The notes under the pieces are model-generated. The model worked only from the letters and a program-made list of their open reading frames with translations, ran no database searches and was not told the DNA's origin. From Acinetobacter beijerinckii CIP 110307 (lineage in GTDB: Bacteria; Pseudomonadota; Gammaproteobacteria; Pseudomonadales; Moraxellaceae), in contig NZ_KB849764.1 in NCBI RefSeq assembly GCF_000369005.1, positions 377,086 to 441,085 on the forward strand: a stretch of DNA of 64,000 nt, in the 5' to 3' direction. The position numbers were made by a program, and so were the translations under genes. Below are positions 26,166-34,809 of this stretch, piece after piece (the first letter of the stretch is position 1; every line of letters starts with the position of its first letter).

Positions 26166-27494
26166 ATGTTTACACGCAATAAAAATGGCGAGCAAAATCA
26201 CCCATTGGGTGAAATATTCAATCGCCATTATTGGCTGCAAATTGGGCTGATTGCACTTTCAATTATTATTGGAATTGCGTGTAGTGCATGGGTGATTAAA
26301 GGTTCTTTACTTAAAACTGCACTTGAACAAGAGATGGAGCATTATTGGATACGTGTTGAGCGCGATCCAAATGCAGATCTTCCAGATACTAAAAATTTAT
26401 ATGGTTATCGTTGGAAGAGTGAAAATCCGCCTTCAGCATTTAAACATCAAGTTTTAAAACAGGGTGTTCACAGAATATTTGTTGATGGCAAAGACCGTAT
26501 GACCGTATATGGCGAACAAAACGGACAGCATGTATTGCTTGTGTTTGGTGAAAGCAACGTTAATAAAATTGTTTGGATGTTTGGCCTAGCACCGCTTATG
26601 TTCAGCTTAATTGTGCTATATAGCATTCTGTGGTGGTCAAATCGCCGTGCCAAGCGTTACTTTTCACCGATTACACGATTAGCAAATGCGTTGGAACATA
26701 TTGATTGGGCACATCAAAATATAGAGGCATCACCTTTTGAAGGTATAAATACCAATGGCAATATGGAAGCTGAATATTTAAAACAAGCACTGGAAAAATA
26801 CCATCAAGTCCTCACTGAATTTATTAATCGAGAAAGAGAATTTACGGGCGACGTAAGTCATGAACTCAGAACGCCACTGACGATTCTAAAAGGGAATATT
26901 CAACTTTGTCAGGCAAAATATGGTGAGGATAAATCCTTCAATCGCATTTCAAATACCATCGATGATATGCAGTTATTAGTTGATACTTTGTTGGCAATTG
27001 CTAGAAATACAACCAATACCTTGAATGCTGAACAGATGCTTTTATCAATTATTATTCGTGATTTAGTCAGTGATTTGGAGCCAGTTAGTCAAACAAAAGG
27101 AATTGATATATTTGTCCAATATGATGCCCAAGAATTTCCTAGAGTCATTTATCCATCCATGACGAAAATGGTGCTCAGCAATATTTTACGTAATGCTCTC
27201 AATTATTCTCAAGGGACACATATCCATATTATCCAAAGAAAAAATAGTATTGTAATTGCGGATAATGGGATTGGCATTGAGATGCCAAATGAATCAAAAA
27301 ATAAAGAATTAAGCACGACCAAATTGCAGCTAAATGCCAAAGGACATGGGATTGGTTTGCAGCTTGTTCAAAAACTCTGTAAACAATTAGGCTGGCGAGT
27401 TGAATTATTTGATCGTCAATATTATCTCAGCAGCCATAAATATCTTGCACTTGAAAATACTACAGGTCTAATCGTTGTCGTTTATATGAATTAA
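26166..27494 (+). CDS. Sensor histidine kinase linked to the lipid cassette
   Basis: 442 aa. TM1 about 23-45, a ~90-residue periplasmic domain, TM2 about 136-158, a HAMP-like segment, then the HisKA H-box FTGDVSHELRTPL (phospho-His232). The ATPase domain has NILRNALNYSQ (N box), IADNGIGIEM (G1) and GHGIGLQLVQKL (G2). The periplasmic part has no recognised sensor fold, so the signal is unknown. It probably phosphorylates the regulator encoded on the opposite strand: the two genes end 3 bp apart. Since the kinase gene follows the lipid genes in the same direction, an envelope or membrane-lipid cue is a reasonable guess. Confidence 0.87.
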   Translation: MFTRNKNGEQNHPLGEIFNRHYWLQIGLIALSIIIGIACSAWVIKGSLLKTALEQEMEHYWIRVERDPNADLPDTKNLYGYRWKSENPPSAFKHQVLKQGVHRIFVDGKDRMTVYGEQNGQHVLLVFGESNVNKIVWMFGLAPLMFSLIVLYSILWWSNRRAKRYFSPITRLANALEHIDWAHQNIEASPFEGINTNGNMEAEYLKQALEKYHQVLTEFINREREFTGDVSHELRTPLTILKGNIQLCQAKYGEDKSFNRISNTIDDMQLLVDTLLAIARNTTNTLNAEQMLLSIIIRDLVSDLEPVSQTKGIDIFVQYDAQEFPRVIYPSMTKMVLSNILRNALNYSQGTHIHIIQRKNSIVIADNGIGIEMPNESKNKELSTTKLQLNAKGHGIGLQLVQKLCKQLGWRVELFDRQYYLSSHKYLALENTTGLIVVVYMN

Positions 27495-27497
27495 CTT

Positions 27498-28190
27498 TTA
27501 GTTCTGTCCTTCAATTGCGACTTTCAGCCCGACACCAGAAACCGTGTGGATGAGTTTCTGTTCAAATGGTTTGTCGACCATTTTTCGTAAGTTATAAATA
27601 TGGCTACGTAATGCATCACTTTCAGGTTCTTCGTCTCCCCAAAGTTCAATAATAATTTCTTGCTTAGTAATTACTTTTGGTGAGTTTCTCATTAATATTT
27701 TTAAAAGTTTGAATTGAATGCGTGGTAAATCAATCTGTTGACCTGCACGAATAATGGTTTGTGTGGAACTATCTAAAATTAGGTCATGGATTTGAATTTT
27801 ATTGTTTGAAACCTCGCCTAATGAACGTTTGATTAATGCTTTGATTCTCATCACTAATTCATTGAAGTCAAACGGTTTAACGAGATAATCATCTGTACCC
27901 GCAACAAAACCTTTTAATTTGTCATCTAAAGTATCTCTTGCAGTTAGCATGAGCACAGGAATATCTTTTCCTTGGTCGTTTCTCAACCATTCGCAAAGAT
28001 CATAACCTGAGCCATCAGGTAAGTTGATGTCTAATAAAAGTAAATGATAAGGCTGGTTTTTTAAAAAATTACGAGCAGCATCTAAATTACGAGCATGATC
28101 AATCACAAAGCCATGTTGCTCTAAAAACTCGCATACGGTCGCCGCAAGTTCATAATGATCTTCAACCATAAGGATAAATTGATTGCTCAT
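27498..28190 (-). CDS. OmpR-family response regulator
   Basis: 230 aa. The receiver domain has the acidic pocket Glu10/Asp11, phospho-acceptor Asp54 (LLLLDINLPDG), Thr/Ser in MLTARD and Lys in YLVKPF. The C-terminal winged helix ends ESDALRSHIYNLRKMVDKPF...IHTVSGVGLKV, the OmpR/PhoB type. ATG 28190 is the likely start; a TTG at 28202 would add four residues and reach into the upstream gene. It is 13 nt after the chalcone-isomerase-like gene on the same strand. The tail-to-tail histidine kinase is the probable partner. Targets are not shown by the sequence; the lipid cassette and its own upstream gene are the first candidates. Confidence 0.88.
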   Translation of the reverse strand: MSNQFILMVEDHYELAATVCEFLEQHGFVIDHARNLDAARNFLKNQPYHLLLLDINLPDGSGYDLCEWLRNDQGKDIPVLMLTARDTLDDKLKGFVAGTDDYLVKPFDFNELVMRIKALIKRSLGEVSNNKIQIHDLILDSSTQTIIRAGQQIDLPRIQFKLLKILMRNSPKVITKQEIIIELWGDEEPESDALRSHIYNLRKMVDKPFEQKLIHTVSGVGLKVAIEGQN

Positions 28191-28203
28191 AATAAATTTC
28201 AAG

Positions 28204-28704
28204 TTATTGATTTAGTAATTGTTGCTTTAATTTAGCATTAAATGGCGAACTTCCAAACCAAATTTTGAAATACTGATTAGATTGTTGATCCGTGATTGCA
28301 CCGAGTGATTTTTGGTTTAGCGATAGGCTAAGTGTCTTACTATTTTGAGTATAACTTAAAGAGTAAAGATCACCTTTTTTTACTGGCCTATAGAGTTCAG
28401 TAATCGTATTTAATGAAGAGTCATCAGAAAAAGAGGGAACATTTTTCTTTAAAAAGTAAGTTGCAGCACGTTTAAAAGCCCATTCGGGAATATTTTGGCT
28501 ATAAGAAAAATCTAATTTTATATTCTGTGTTTCCCAATTTTTTTTACAATCATCTGCATAGTAGGATACAGAACCAACATTTTTTTTAGTTACTATCAGC
28601 GGTGCTGTTTTACAGAGTTGAACATTTGCAAATGCTGGATTGAAAATCGCTCCAAAGCCCAAACTACAAGATAATATTAAAATATTCTTTTGATAAGTTT
28701 TCAT
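28204..28704 (-). CDS. Secreted chalcone-isomerase-like protein
   Basis: 166 aa with a signal peptide (MKTYQKNILILSCSLGFGAIFNPAFA). The mature part has the pattern of bacterial chalcone-isomerase-like domains: a strand LDFSYSQNI, a helix WAFKRAATYFLKKN, VKKGDLYSLSYTQN, LSLNQKSLGAI and the closing FKIWFGSSPFNAKLKQQLL. Chalcone-isomerase folds bind fatty acids or small hydrophobic ligands, and such proteins are repeatedly found with DUF1365/CFA/DUF1295 genes. This copy lies beyond the two-component genes but close enough to belong to the same system. It may be a periplasmic lipid-binding factor. I recognise the domain by motif only; an HMM search should be run. Confidence 0.6.
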   Translation of the reverse strand: MKTYQKNILILSCSLGFGAIFNPAFANVQLCKTAPLIVTKKNVGSVSYYADDCKKNWETQNIKLDFSYSQNIPEWAFKRAATYFLKKNVPSFSDDSSLNTITELYRPVKKGDLYSLSYTQNSKTLSLSLNQKSLGAITDQQSNQYFKIWFGSSPFNAKLKQQLLNQ

Positions 28705-28846
28705 ACAAATCTCGCATGTGAAATTGCTATGTTTTTAAAATATCAAAATAATTTTTTAGTTGTGTAAATATTTTTAAGATTAATATTTAAGCAAACCCAA
28801 TCATTTGATTGGGTTGAATCGCTAGAATTTATATCACATTTAAAAA

Positions 28847-29869
28847 TTAATCGTATTGGATTGTAACTGTTGCCATTGCACGAACAGTACCAGCGGTGAC
28901 ATTGGTTGCTGTCTGATAATAGCGAGCTGATAATGGAATGTTGTATTGAACAGTTTGATTAGAGTTAACCGTTCCAACTTGTAACTTATCACCTTTACGA
29001 ATAACTTGATTATTGTTTTGATACTTCCACATTAACTGAACACCCACACCATTTGCTTTAGTAGAGTTTGGTGCGGTATTTGCCATGACCTGATTATTAG
29101 TACCATCTTGTGGAAAATCAAAGTCTAAGCTAATCTGATTTTTTTCCTCATATCCGGTTGGGTTTTGACCACCATTACAAAGAAGGTTTAAATCAAAAGA
29201 TTGCTCGCCTTGAGTTGAACCAACACCACTAAAACCTGATTTCATAACAGTGGGAAGTTGAACGACTTTGTTAATATTACCTTGTAGCTCACAAGATGAA
29301 GATGCAATCGTAATAGCATTAGCAAGTACTGTACTCGTCAAGAAGGGCTGTTGAGCATTACCATTAGTATAATAACTACTATATTGTCCAGGAACCAATG
29401 CACCCGAGCCTGTTTGTTCTGCTATTTTAACAATTTCAACGACAAAATAACCATTGGCTAAGTTATATGTGGTGTTATAGTTCAGCCCGCCACGTGTATA
29501 AGGGTAATAACCAGAAAAATTACTGGCATTTTCAGCTTCTCGATAAAGACGAATTCCAATTCCAGGGATATTAGTATTATAGATATTATTCCCCTGAGAA
29601 CTAAGCGGATAACCTTGATTCAATTCTGCAATAAGGTAGTCGCTAGAATTACAGTAGCGAGCTCTAGTGTTTGTTGGACCTATGGAAAAAGTAGCTTTAC
29701 GTAAGATTTTTCCAACCTCATCACTTGGACGAACAACCACTCGACCTACAGACATTTTCACATCGTTAGGTTGATAGTTATAAATAGAGCATCTTGCATT
29801 TGCTTCACTATAGATACCAAGACCTGCGGTAAGCAAAACACTATTTAAGAGTAATTTTTTCATTTGCAT
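28847..29869 (-). CDS. Fimbrial tip adhesin
   Basis: 340 aa with a signal peptide (KKLLLNSVLLTAGLGIYSEANA). Its N-terminal half (about 25-190) is a lectin-like domain with few known relatives. The C-terminal half is a pilin domain lacking its last strand, with a Cys pair (SSSCEL and LLCNGG) and terminal MATVTIQYD, the donor-strand/chaperone recognition motif. As last gene of the pilin-chaperone-usher-adhesin order it should be the two-domain tip subunit. The start overlaps the usher stop by 10 bp; GAGG lies just upstream. The receptor is unknown. Confidence 0.82.
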   Translation of the reverse strand: MQMKKLLLNSVLLTAGLGIYSEANARCSIYNYQPNDVKMSVGRVVVRPSDEVGKILRKATFSIGPTNTRARYCNSSDYLIAELNQGYPLSSQGNNIYNTNIPGIGIRLYREAENASNFSGYYPYTRGGLNYNTTYNLANGYFVVEIVKIAEQTGSGALVPGQYSSYYTNGNAQQPFLTSTVLANAITIASSSCELQGNINKVVQLPTVMKSGFSGVGSTQGEQSFDLNLLCNGGQNPTGYEEKNQISLDFDFPQDGTNNQVMANTAPNSTKANGVGVQLMWKYQNNNQVIRKGDKLQVGTVNSNQTVQYNIPLSARYYQTATNVTAGTVRAMATVTIQYD

Positions 29870-32430
29870 ACTGCCTCGGTCATGATCATGCTTTGCTGAT
29901 CGTTAGAAATTTGTGCTGTAACGTCATAATTAAAATTGCACTTTTCATTGGCATCATCGCCCCATTTTACGTACAAATCACCTTTTGGTTCTTGAGTACG
30001 TAAATACACCATACTACCTTGAGCAACGATTCCAATTGCTTCGTCTTTATCGTTAAAGACTTGAGCAGCAAAAGGTAAACTTTCACCAGTTGCAGTTTTT
30101 GTATTGATGTAAATGGCATAACCTTTCTTGGTTGAGAAATCAACTTTTGCAATTGCACCTGCAAAAGGAGCAATACGTTGGCTCGTTTCTTCTAATTCAA
30201 CATTGGTTGACATTTCTTGTGGGTCAAGGGTGATGTCATTCAAACGGTACGGTGTTACGTAAGGAATAACAGCATAACCTGATTTATTAATACTCAAACC
30301 AGTCGTATTATTTACTTTTGCCCCAGCAGCATCAGGTGCATAAACCAGTACCATAGTTTGACCTTGTTCTGGACCAAATAGGATACCTTCAGAGTGCGCA
30401 ACAATATTACCACTAACACTGACCATTGCTTGTTGATATGTATCCGCAACGCTATAAGAACCGCCAACTGTAGCAAAGTTAGTACGATAACGAGCATTGG
30501 CGTTAAAGCTTGGGCTCTGTCTATCTTGGTGTGATACCGACGAGCCGTAGCTGAAACGATCGCCAACCATACCACTGAAACCTACTGTACGGCTGTCTTC
30601 AGAAACGTTGGCGTTAACATTAACTGAGCTCTTTCTGAAATTAATCGGGAAAGATAGGGTCATCAAATATTCAGTGTCACGTGTTTGACTACGCGAACCA
30701 TATTCAACTTCACGATTGGTCGCAGAAAGACCATAAGTTAAGCCATGATAGTTATTACTATAACCGATCTGATATTGGCGACTCGTTTCATTTCGATTCC
30801 AATAGTCATTCCAAGAACCAACCATATACACGTTACCCCAACCATCAGGTAAACCTTGGTTCAAGGTAATTTGGAACTCGCTACGTTGTTTACCAACTGC
30901 AAAAGTATTAACACCTTTATTTTCAAGGTCTCGAATTAATAGTGCATCGCGTAATTTATAATAGTTTTCAGTAGAATAACGATACGCCGCCAAGGTTAAA
31001 TTGGTGTTGGTTGGAGAAATAAGTTTACTGTAGCTTAAACGGAAACTCTGACCAGATTGTGAACCTTGTTTGTCAAAATCTGCATTTGAATGGGTTGCAT
31101 CAAGTGATACTGCACCAATCGGGGTAGCAAAGGCTGCACCCAATAATATAGCGCTATAGTCTTCAGCCAACTGAAAACCAGTATATCCTGTCAAATAGTT
31201 ATTAATACCGCGTTGGTATTTACCTTGAGTTGTCCAAGGGGTTAAATCAATATCGCGATCACGAAATTCACCAGCCGTTAATGAGTAGCGGCTGAGCCCA
31301 GGACGTAGCATTTGTACAACTGAAGCATATGGAACAGCGAACTTTTGAACCTCTCCATTTGACTCAATAATAGAAACTTCAAGCTCACCACCAAAACCAG
31401 TAGGGTAGAGATCATTAATTTCAAAGCTACCCGGTGCTACAGTCGTTTGATAGATCAATTGACCTTGTTGGCGCACTTCAATTTTTGCATTGGTTTTTGC
31501 ATTACCACGAATACGCGGTGCGTAACCAAGCATACTATTTGGTAACATGCGATCATCGCTTGAAAAATCTACACCACGATAACCAAATGAATCAAACAAT
31601 TCACCGTTGGTAAAACTATCACCGAGCGTTAAAACACCACGATATTGTGGGAAAGCACGTTGTAAATAAGTGCTGGTTGATTCGTAATTAGATTTTTTCT
31701 TGGTTTTTGAATCGAGTTCACTTTGATTGCCATCTTGCCATTGCCACTGACCATTGTGACGAAGTTGCCAACCTGCAATATTTGCTCCAGCAGAAAGAGC
31801 CATGAAAGCATTTGTGGTTTCTTTATTGTCATTTGCACGATTAAAAGTTTTATACGCGCTACCACTATAAGATAAAAAGCCTGCATTAATGCCGCGATCC
31901 CAAATACTTGGATCAACATAGCCTTGTGCATTTTTCTGTAGTGCAATTTGTGGAATAGAAATGTCTACACGTAGGCGAGAAGTATCAAAATCATAATACG
32001 CATTTTCAATCCATTCTTCGATCTTGTAACAAGCATTTGGAGCGGCTGACTCGGTACGATTGACCAGTACTTCTTGTTTTACACCGTATTCAAGTAATGA
32101 ACCTGAAGTAAAACAGGTAAATGCATTTTGATTTTGTTCAGTTGAACGGAAAACCATTCTTTTTTTGCCAAACCAGTTGCCATTGATATAAACATCAACG
32201 CTATATTCACCGGGCAAAACAGGATTACCGTATTTGAAACGGGAAACATCAACTTTTTGTGCATCACCTATGAGAAAGACAGAATCAAACTCTGCTTCCA
32301 TTGGCGCTTGTTCTGCTGTCTGTTCTACCGCATATACAGCCATAGGCATCGTAATTGTGATTACCCCAGATGTGAGGTAATAACAAACTCGACGCTTTAA
32401 GAATTTAGCTGTTGCATTTTTCTTTGACAT
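29860..32430 (-). CDS. Fimbrial outer-membrane usher (FimD/PapC family)
   Basis: 856 aa with a long signal sequence (MSKKNATAKFLKRRVCYYLT...VYA). The N-terminal periplasmic domain binds chaperone-subunit complexes (VDVYINGNWFGKKRMVF). The 24-strand barrel contains RGVDFSSDDRMLPNSMLGYAPRIRG with the plug domain after it (GQLIYQTTVAPGSFEINDLYPTG), and FGGELEVSIIESNGE; two C-terminal domains follow, with a Cys pair near the end (EKCNFNYD, EAVCK). It is the assembly pore for the pilus. Length is normal and no frameshift is seen. The 63-nt gap after the chaperone gene has no terminator. Confidence 0.92.
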   Translation of the reverse strand: MSKKNATAKFLKRRVCYYLTSGVITITMPMAVYAVEQTAEQAPMEAEFDSVFLIGDAQKVDVSRFKYGNPVLPGEYSVDVYINGNWFGKKRMVFRSTEQNQNAFTCFTSGSLLEYGVKQEVLVNRTESAAPNACYKIEEWIENAYYDFDTSRLRVDISIPQIALQKNAQGYVDPSIWDRGINAGFLSYSGSAYKTFNRANDNKETTNAFMALSAGANIAGWQLRHNGQWQWQDGNQSELDSKTKKKSNYESTSTYLQRAFPQYRGVLTLGDSFTNGELFDSFGYRGVDFSSDDRMLPNSMLGYAPRIRGNAKTNAKIEVRQQGQLIYQTTVAPGSFEINDLYPTGFGGELEVSIIESNGEVQKFAVPYASVVQMLRPGLSRYSLTAGEFRDRDIDLTPWTTQGKYQRGINNYLTGYTGFQLAEDYSAILLGAAFATPIGAVSLDATHSNADFDKQGSQSGQSFRLSYSKLISPTNTNLTLAAYRYSTENYYKLRDALLIRDLENKGVNTFAVGKQRSEFQITLNQGLPDGWGNVYMVGSWNDYWNRNETSRQYQIGYSNNYHGLTYGLSATNREVEYGSRSQTRDTEYLMTLSFPINFRKSSVNVNANVSEDSRTVGFSGMVGDRFSYGSSVSHQDRQSPSFNANARYRTNFATVGGSYSVADTYQQAMVSVSGNIVAHSEGILFGPEQGQTMVLVYAPDAAGAKVNNTTGLSINKSGYAVIPYVTPYRLNDITLDPQEMSTNVELEETSQRIAPFAGAIAKVDFSTKKGYAIYINTKTATGESLPFAAQVFNDKDEAIGIVAQGSMVYLRTQEPKGDLYVKWGDDANEKCNFNYDVTAQISNDQQSMIMTEAVCK

Positions 32431-32493
32431 AATACATTCGCCTATTCAACGATAGGTACACAATCATCTATTGAGTGGGAGTAAATTTACTTG

Positions 32494-33228
32494 TTATTGA
32501 AGTTTGATTGGGTGTTCGATACGACCACCGTAATCATTAATATTAATAAAACTAAGTTTTTCGATACCTGCAGTTTTCAATTGGACTTTGTCTTCAGAAA
32601 ACGGCGCGAGCATTAGACCTTTAGGAAGTAGGTCGACAGTTTTTCCTGCATTATGCTGATATATCGATGTCATTGTGACATGAAACGGTGTTGGGTTTTT
32701 AACCGTCAAAGTTTGTCCGCTTCTAGACCACTGTAGTTTTTCTCCTGCTAGATTTGCATCTTCTTTAATACTTGCAGGACGATAGAAAAACTTAATACGT
32801 GAACGAATCGCTAGTTGGAGAAAGTTATCAGGAACTTCATCTTTTGCACCAGCTTTAGGACGAGGTGGAATATCCAGCACGTTTAACCAATAAACCGTTT
32901 CTTTTTTCTGATCGATTTGAGCTGCATTTGGCAGAGCAGTGATACGAAGAGATTGACTCTTGGTTGGATCAACCCGAGAAATCGGTGGTGTAATCATAAA
33001 TGGAACTTTTGATTGGTCTGGTGTACTTTTAGCATCACCTTCATCAATCCATGCCTGAACAAGAGATGGTTTAGAACCATTGTTACTTACTTGCAAGGTA
33101 ACTTCACGAGCATCAGAAGGATAGATCACTCGAGTACCATGTAAGATAATTTCTGCATGTGTGCTATTTGCGACAAGAATAGAAGACATCGCTAAACCAA
33201 GCAAAAAATTGTAACCGTTCAGTGCCAT
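32494..33228 (-). CDS. Periplasmic fimbrial chaperone (PapD family)
   Basis: 244 aa with a signal peptide ending near ANSTHA. The first immunoglobulin domain has GTRVIYPSDAREVTLQVSNNG with the conserved Arg of the subunit-binding cleft, PPISRVDPTKSQSLRI and the family motif ETVYWLNVLDIPP. The second domain begins IKFFYRP. It folds pilin subunits by donor-strand complementation and delivers them to the usher. It is encoded 84 nt after the pilin, behind a strong stem-loop that may set lower expression than for the pilin. Confidence 0.92.
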   Translation of the reverse strand: MALNGYNFLLGLAMSSILVANSTHAEIILHGTRVIYPSDAREVTLQVSNNGSKPSLVQAWIDEGDAKSTPDQSKVPFMITPPISRVDPTKSQSLRITALPNAAQIDQKKETVYWLNVLDIPPRPKAGAKDEVPDNFLQLAIRSRIKFFYRPASIKEDANLAGEKLQWSRSGQTLTVKNPTPFHVTMTSIYQHNAGKTVDLLPKGLMLAPFSEDKVQLKTAGIEKLSFININDYGGRIEHPIKLQ

Positions 33229-33266
33229 TTATATTTACTCTACAGTTGCATGTTTTTTATTGAAAA

Positions 33267-33298
33267 CTGCGAGTTTTTAAGTGCATAAAAACTCGCAG
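33267..33298 (-). terminator. Intercistronic stem-loop after the major pilin gene
   Basis: A perfect 12-bp stem CTGCGAGTTTTT / AAAAACTCGCAG with an 8-nt loop lies between pilin and chaperone genes. On the minus strand it is followed by only UUUU, so it is probably a leaky terminator or a 3'-end stabiliser that favours pilin over assembly proteins. Confidence 0.75.
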
Positions 33299-33312
33299 AG
33301 ATTTATCAAAGA

Positions 33313-33846
33313 TTATTGATAAATGATTGTGTACTGAACTGAAGTATTTACTTGACCAGCAGTAGAAGCGCCAGTTGCATAGTATTCAGCATAGTAGTTA
33401 AGGTCAGCAGTACCGCCTTCTACAACGTCAACCCACTGAGAGTTAGATTGAGCACCAGAAGCACCAGCAGCAAGTACTGGAATTGCTTGGTTGTTGTCAC
33501 CTAATAATTGAACGTCAACGTTTTTAGCACCAGCAGCGTTTTGGTTAAGTAAACGACCAGTATTAAAGTCAACAGTAGCACCTGGTTCGAAGTAAGTAGC
33601 AACTTTACCTTCTGAACAGTTTCCTAAGTTGATTTGGAATGGTGTACGACCAGCAACATCACCTGCATTAGCAAGAGTTTGTTTAGATACAGTTGGAAGA
33701 GTTACAGTAAAATCTTTACCCGCTGGAGTTACGATGTCACAAGTTTTGTCAGTTACTAAACCATTAATCGTAATCGTACCGTCAGCAGCTTGTACGTTAG
33801 CAATACCAACAACTGAAAGAGTAGCGATCAAAGCAAGTTTTTTCAT
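33313..33846 (-). CDS. Major fimbrial subunit (type 1 pilin family)
   Basis: 177 aa with a clean signal peptide (MKKLALIATLSVVGIANVQA). The mature pilin starts ADGTITINGLVTDKTCDI, whose alternating residues form the donor strand. The Cys pair is KTCDI and GNCSEG; the C-terminus NTSVQYTIIYQ is the chaperone-binding beta zipper with a penultimate Tyr. It is the first gene of the fimbrial operon and should form the shaft. A sigma-70 promoter candidate lies about 85 bp upstream. The overall arrangement resembles single-pilin type 1 operons of Acinetobacter, not the multi-pilin Csu system. Confidence 0.9.
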   Translation of the reverse strand: MKKLALIATLSVVGIANVQAADGTITINGLVTDKTCDIVTPAGKDFTVTLPTVSKQTLANAGDVAGRTPFQINLGNCSEGKVATYFEPGATVDFNTGRLLNQNAAGAKNVDVQLLGDNNQAIPVLAAGASGAQSNSQWVDVVEGGTADLNYYAEYYATGASTAGQVNTSVQYTIIYQ

Positions 33847-34335
33847 AATAATTTCTCGAATACATCAGCTAAAAGTTTGAATTAAATTACTTTTCCAGAT
33901 ATTTTTTTGCGCTGAACAAGTAATGTGCGAAATATACCAGTTATTTGAAAAAATGCAAACTCCATCACAAATTTAATATTTCTTAAAATATTCTTAAGCA
34001 GATTAAATTTAACTCATTGTTTATTTTTTATTTTTGCTTTTAAAGTTTTCTTGATTATGTGAATTTTACACAAATATTTGTTGATCTTAGGATTGTTTTT
34101 GTAAGTAATGTTGCACTGTTTGTTTGTTTTTTATACAAAATGACTAACTTTTTTTATTAATTTTTTATGACTGTTCACAAAATTGTGACTTTTTTTGCCT
34201 ATTAGGTCTGACATTTTTTTCAAAATTAACATGGTTACAAAAACGCCAAACTTCTTTTAAGAATTTTTTAAGGTTAAATTCTTACTGTTTTAGTCATGAT
34301 TAGATGAAAAATCATCCTAACTTAAGGAGCTTTCA
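33847..34335. other. AT-rich divergent regulatory region (pilin / 115-aa gene)
   Basis: 489 bases without a gene. Besides the pilin promoter it holds long T runs, an inverted TCACAA-AA-TTGTGA at 34175-34188 and AAGAATTT...AAATTCTT near 34259-34282. No invertible-element repeats of the fim-switch kind were seen. The composition suggests H-NS-type silencing, but this is only inference. Confidence 0.5.
33931..33958 (-). promoter_or_regulatory. Candidate sigma-70 promoter of the fimbrial operon
   Basis: Reading on the minus strand, TTGCAT (33953-33958) and TATATT (33931-33936) are separated by 16 bp. A start near 33924 would give an ~80-nt leader before the pilin ATG. Confidence 0.6.
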
Positions 34336-34683
34336 ATGAACATGCTTTATACCCATAAACCGAATTACTATTTTTTTGCACATAAATTTGTATTGTTCTT
34401 AGAAGACCATCTTAAAACGCATTCTTATGAACATGAAACAAGTTTTAATCTACAAACCATCTATGATTTATTTGGACATGACCGCGCTTCAAGTACGACT
34501 AATTTAGAAGGTATTTTAAATATTGCTGATGAATATGTACTTGAAACTGATGAAGGGCAGCAGTCATTAATTCGTTCTTATCATGTGCACTTAGATAATC
34601 ACGTGCTTAATTTAGAATTTAATACTAAAGCGGTTGAAAGTTTAAAAGCGGGTCAAACAATTGTTAGTCCGCAAGCGGCTTAA
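34336..34683 (+). CDS. Uncharacterised 115-aa protein
   Basis: I do not recognise the family. The gene has a strong ribosome site (TAAGGAGC) and ends at a perfect intrinsic terminator, so it is clearly expressed as a single unit. The protein has no signal peptide or membrane segment. It is acidic to neutral and rich in His and Tyr at the N-terminus (YTHKPNYYFFAHKF), with a middle part LQTIYDLFGHDRASSTTNLEGILNIADEYVLE that could be a small helical bundle. Its long AT-rich upstream region is shared with the divergent fimbrial operon. It appears to be a small cytoplasmic protein of Acinetobacter with unknown role. Confidence 0.7.
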   Translation: MNMLYTHKPNYYFFAHKFVLFLEDHLKTHSYEHETSFNLQTIYDLFGHDRASSTTNLEGILNIADEYVLETDEGQQSLIRSYHVHLDNHVLNLEFNTKAVESLKAGQTIVSPQAA

Positions 34684-34715
34684 TTAAAACTCGGAAATTT
34701 CAGTTCCTCGTTTAT

Positions 34716-34754
34716 ACACTTAGTCATCAATCTCCTTTGACTAAGTGTTTTTTT
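34716..34754 (+). terminator. Intrinsic terminator of the 115-aa gene
   Basis: ACACTTAGTCA (34716-34726) pairs with TGACTAAGTGT (34738-34748), loop 11 nt, followed by T7. Confidence 0.9.
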
Positions 34755-34809
34755 ATGCTGTTTAAACCTGTTCTATTGGTTATGATAAACATATCTTGAT
34801 GTACAAAGA

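Noticed and set aside
34175..34188. TCACAA-AA-TTGTGA as a CRP site
   Set aside because: CRP sites have the half-sites in the opposite order (TGTGA-N6-TCACA).
34020..34335. Invertible fim-type switch upstream of the pilin gene
   Set aside because: No pair of inverted repeats of useful length flanks the promoter and no recombinase gene is nearby.
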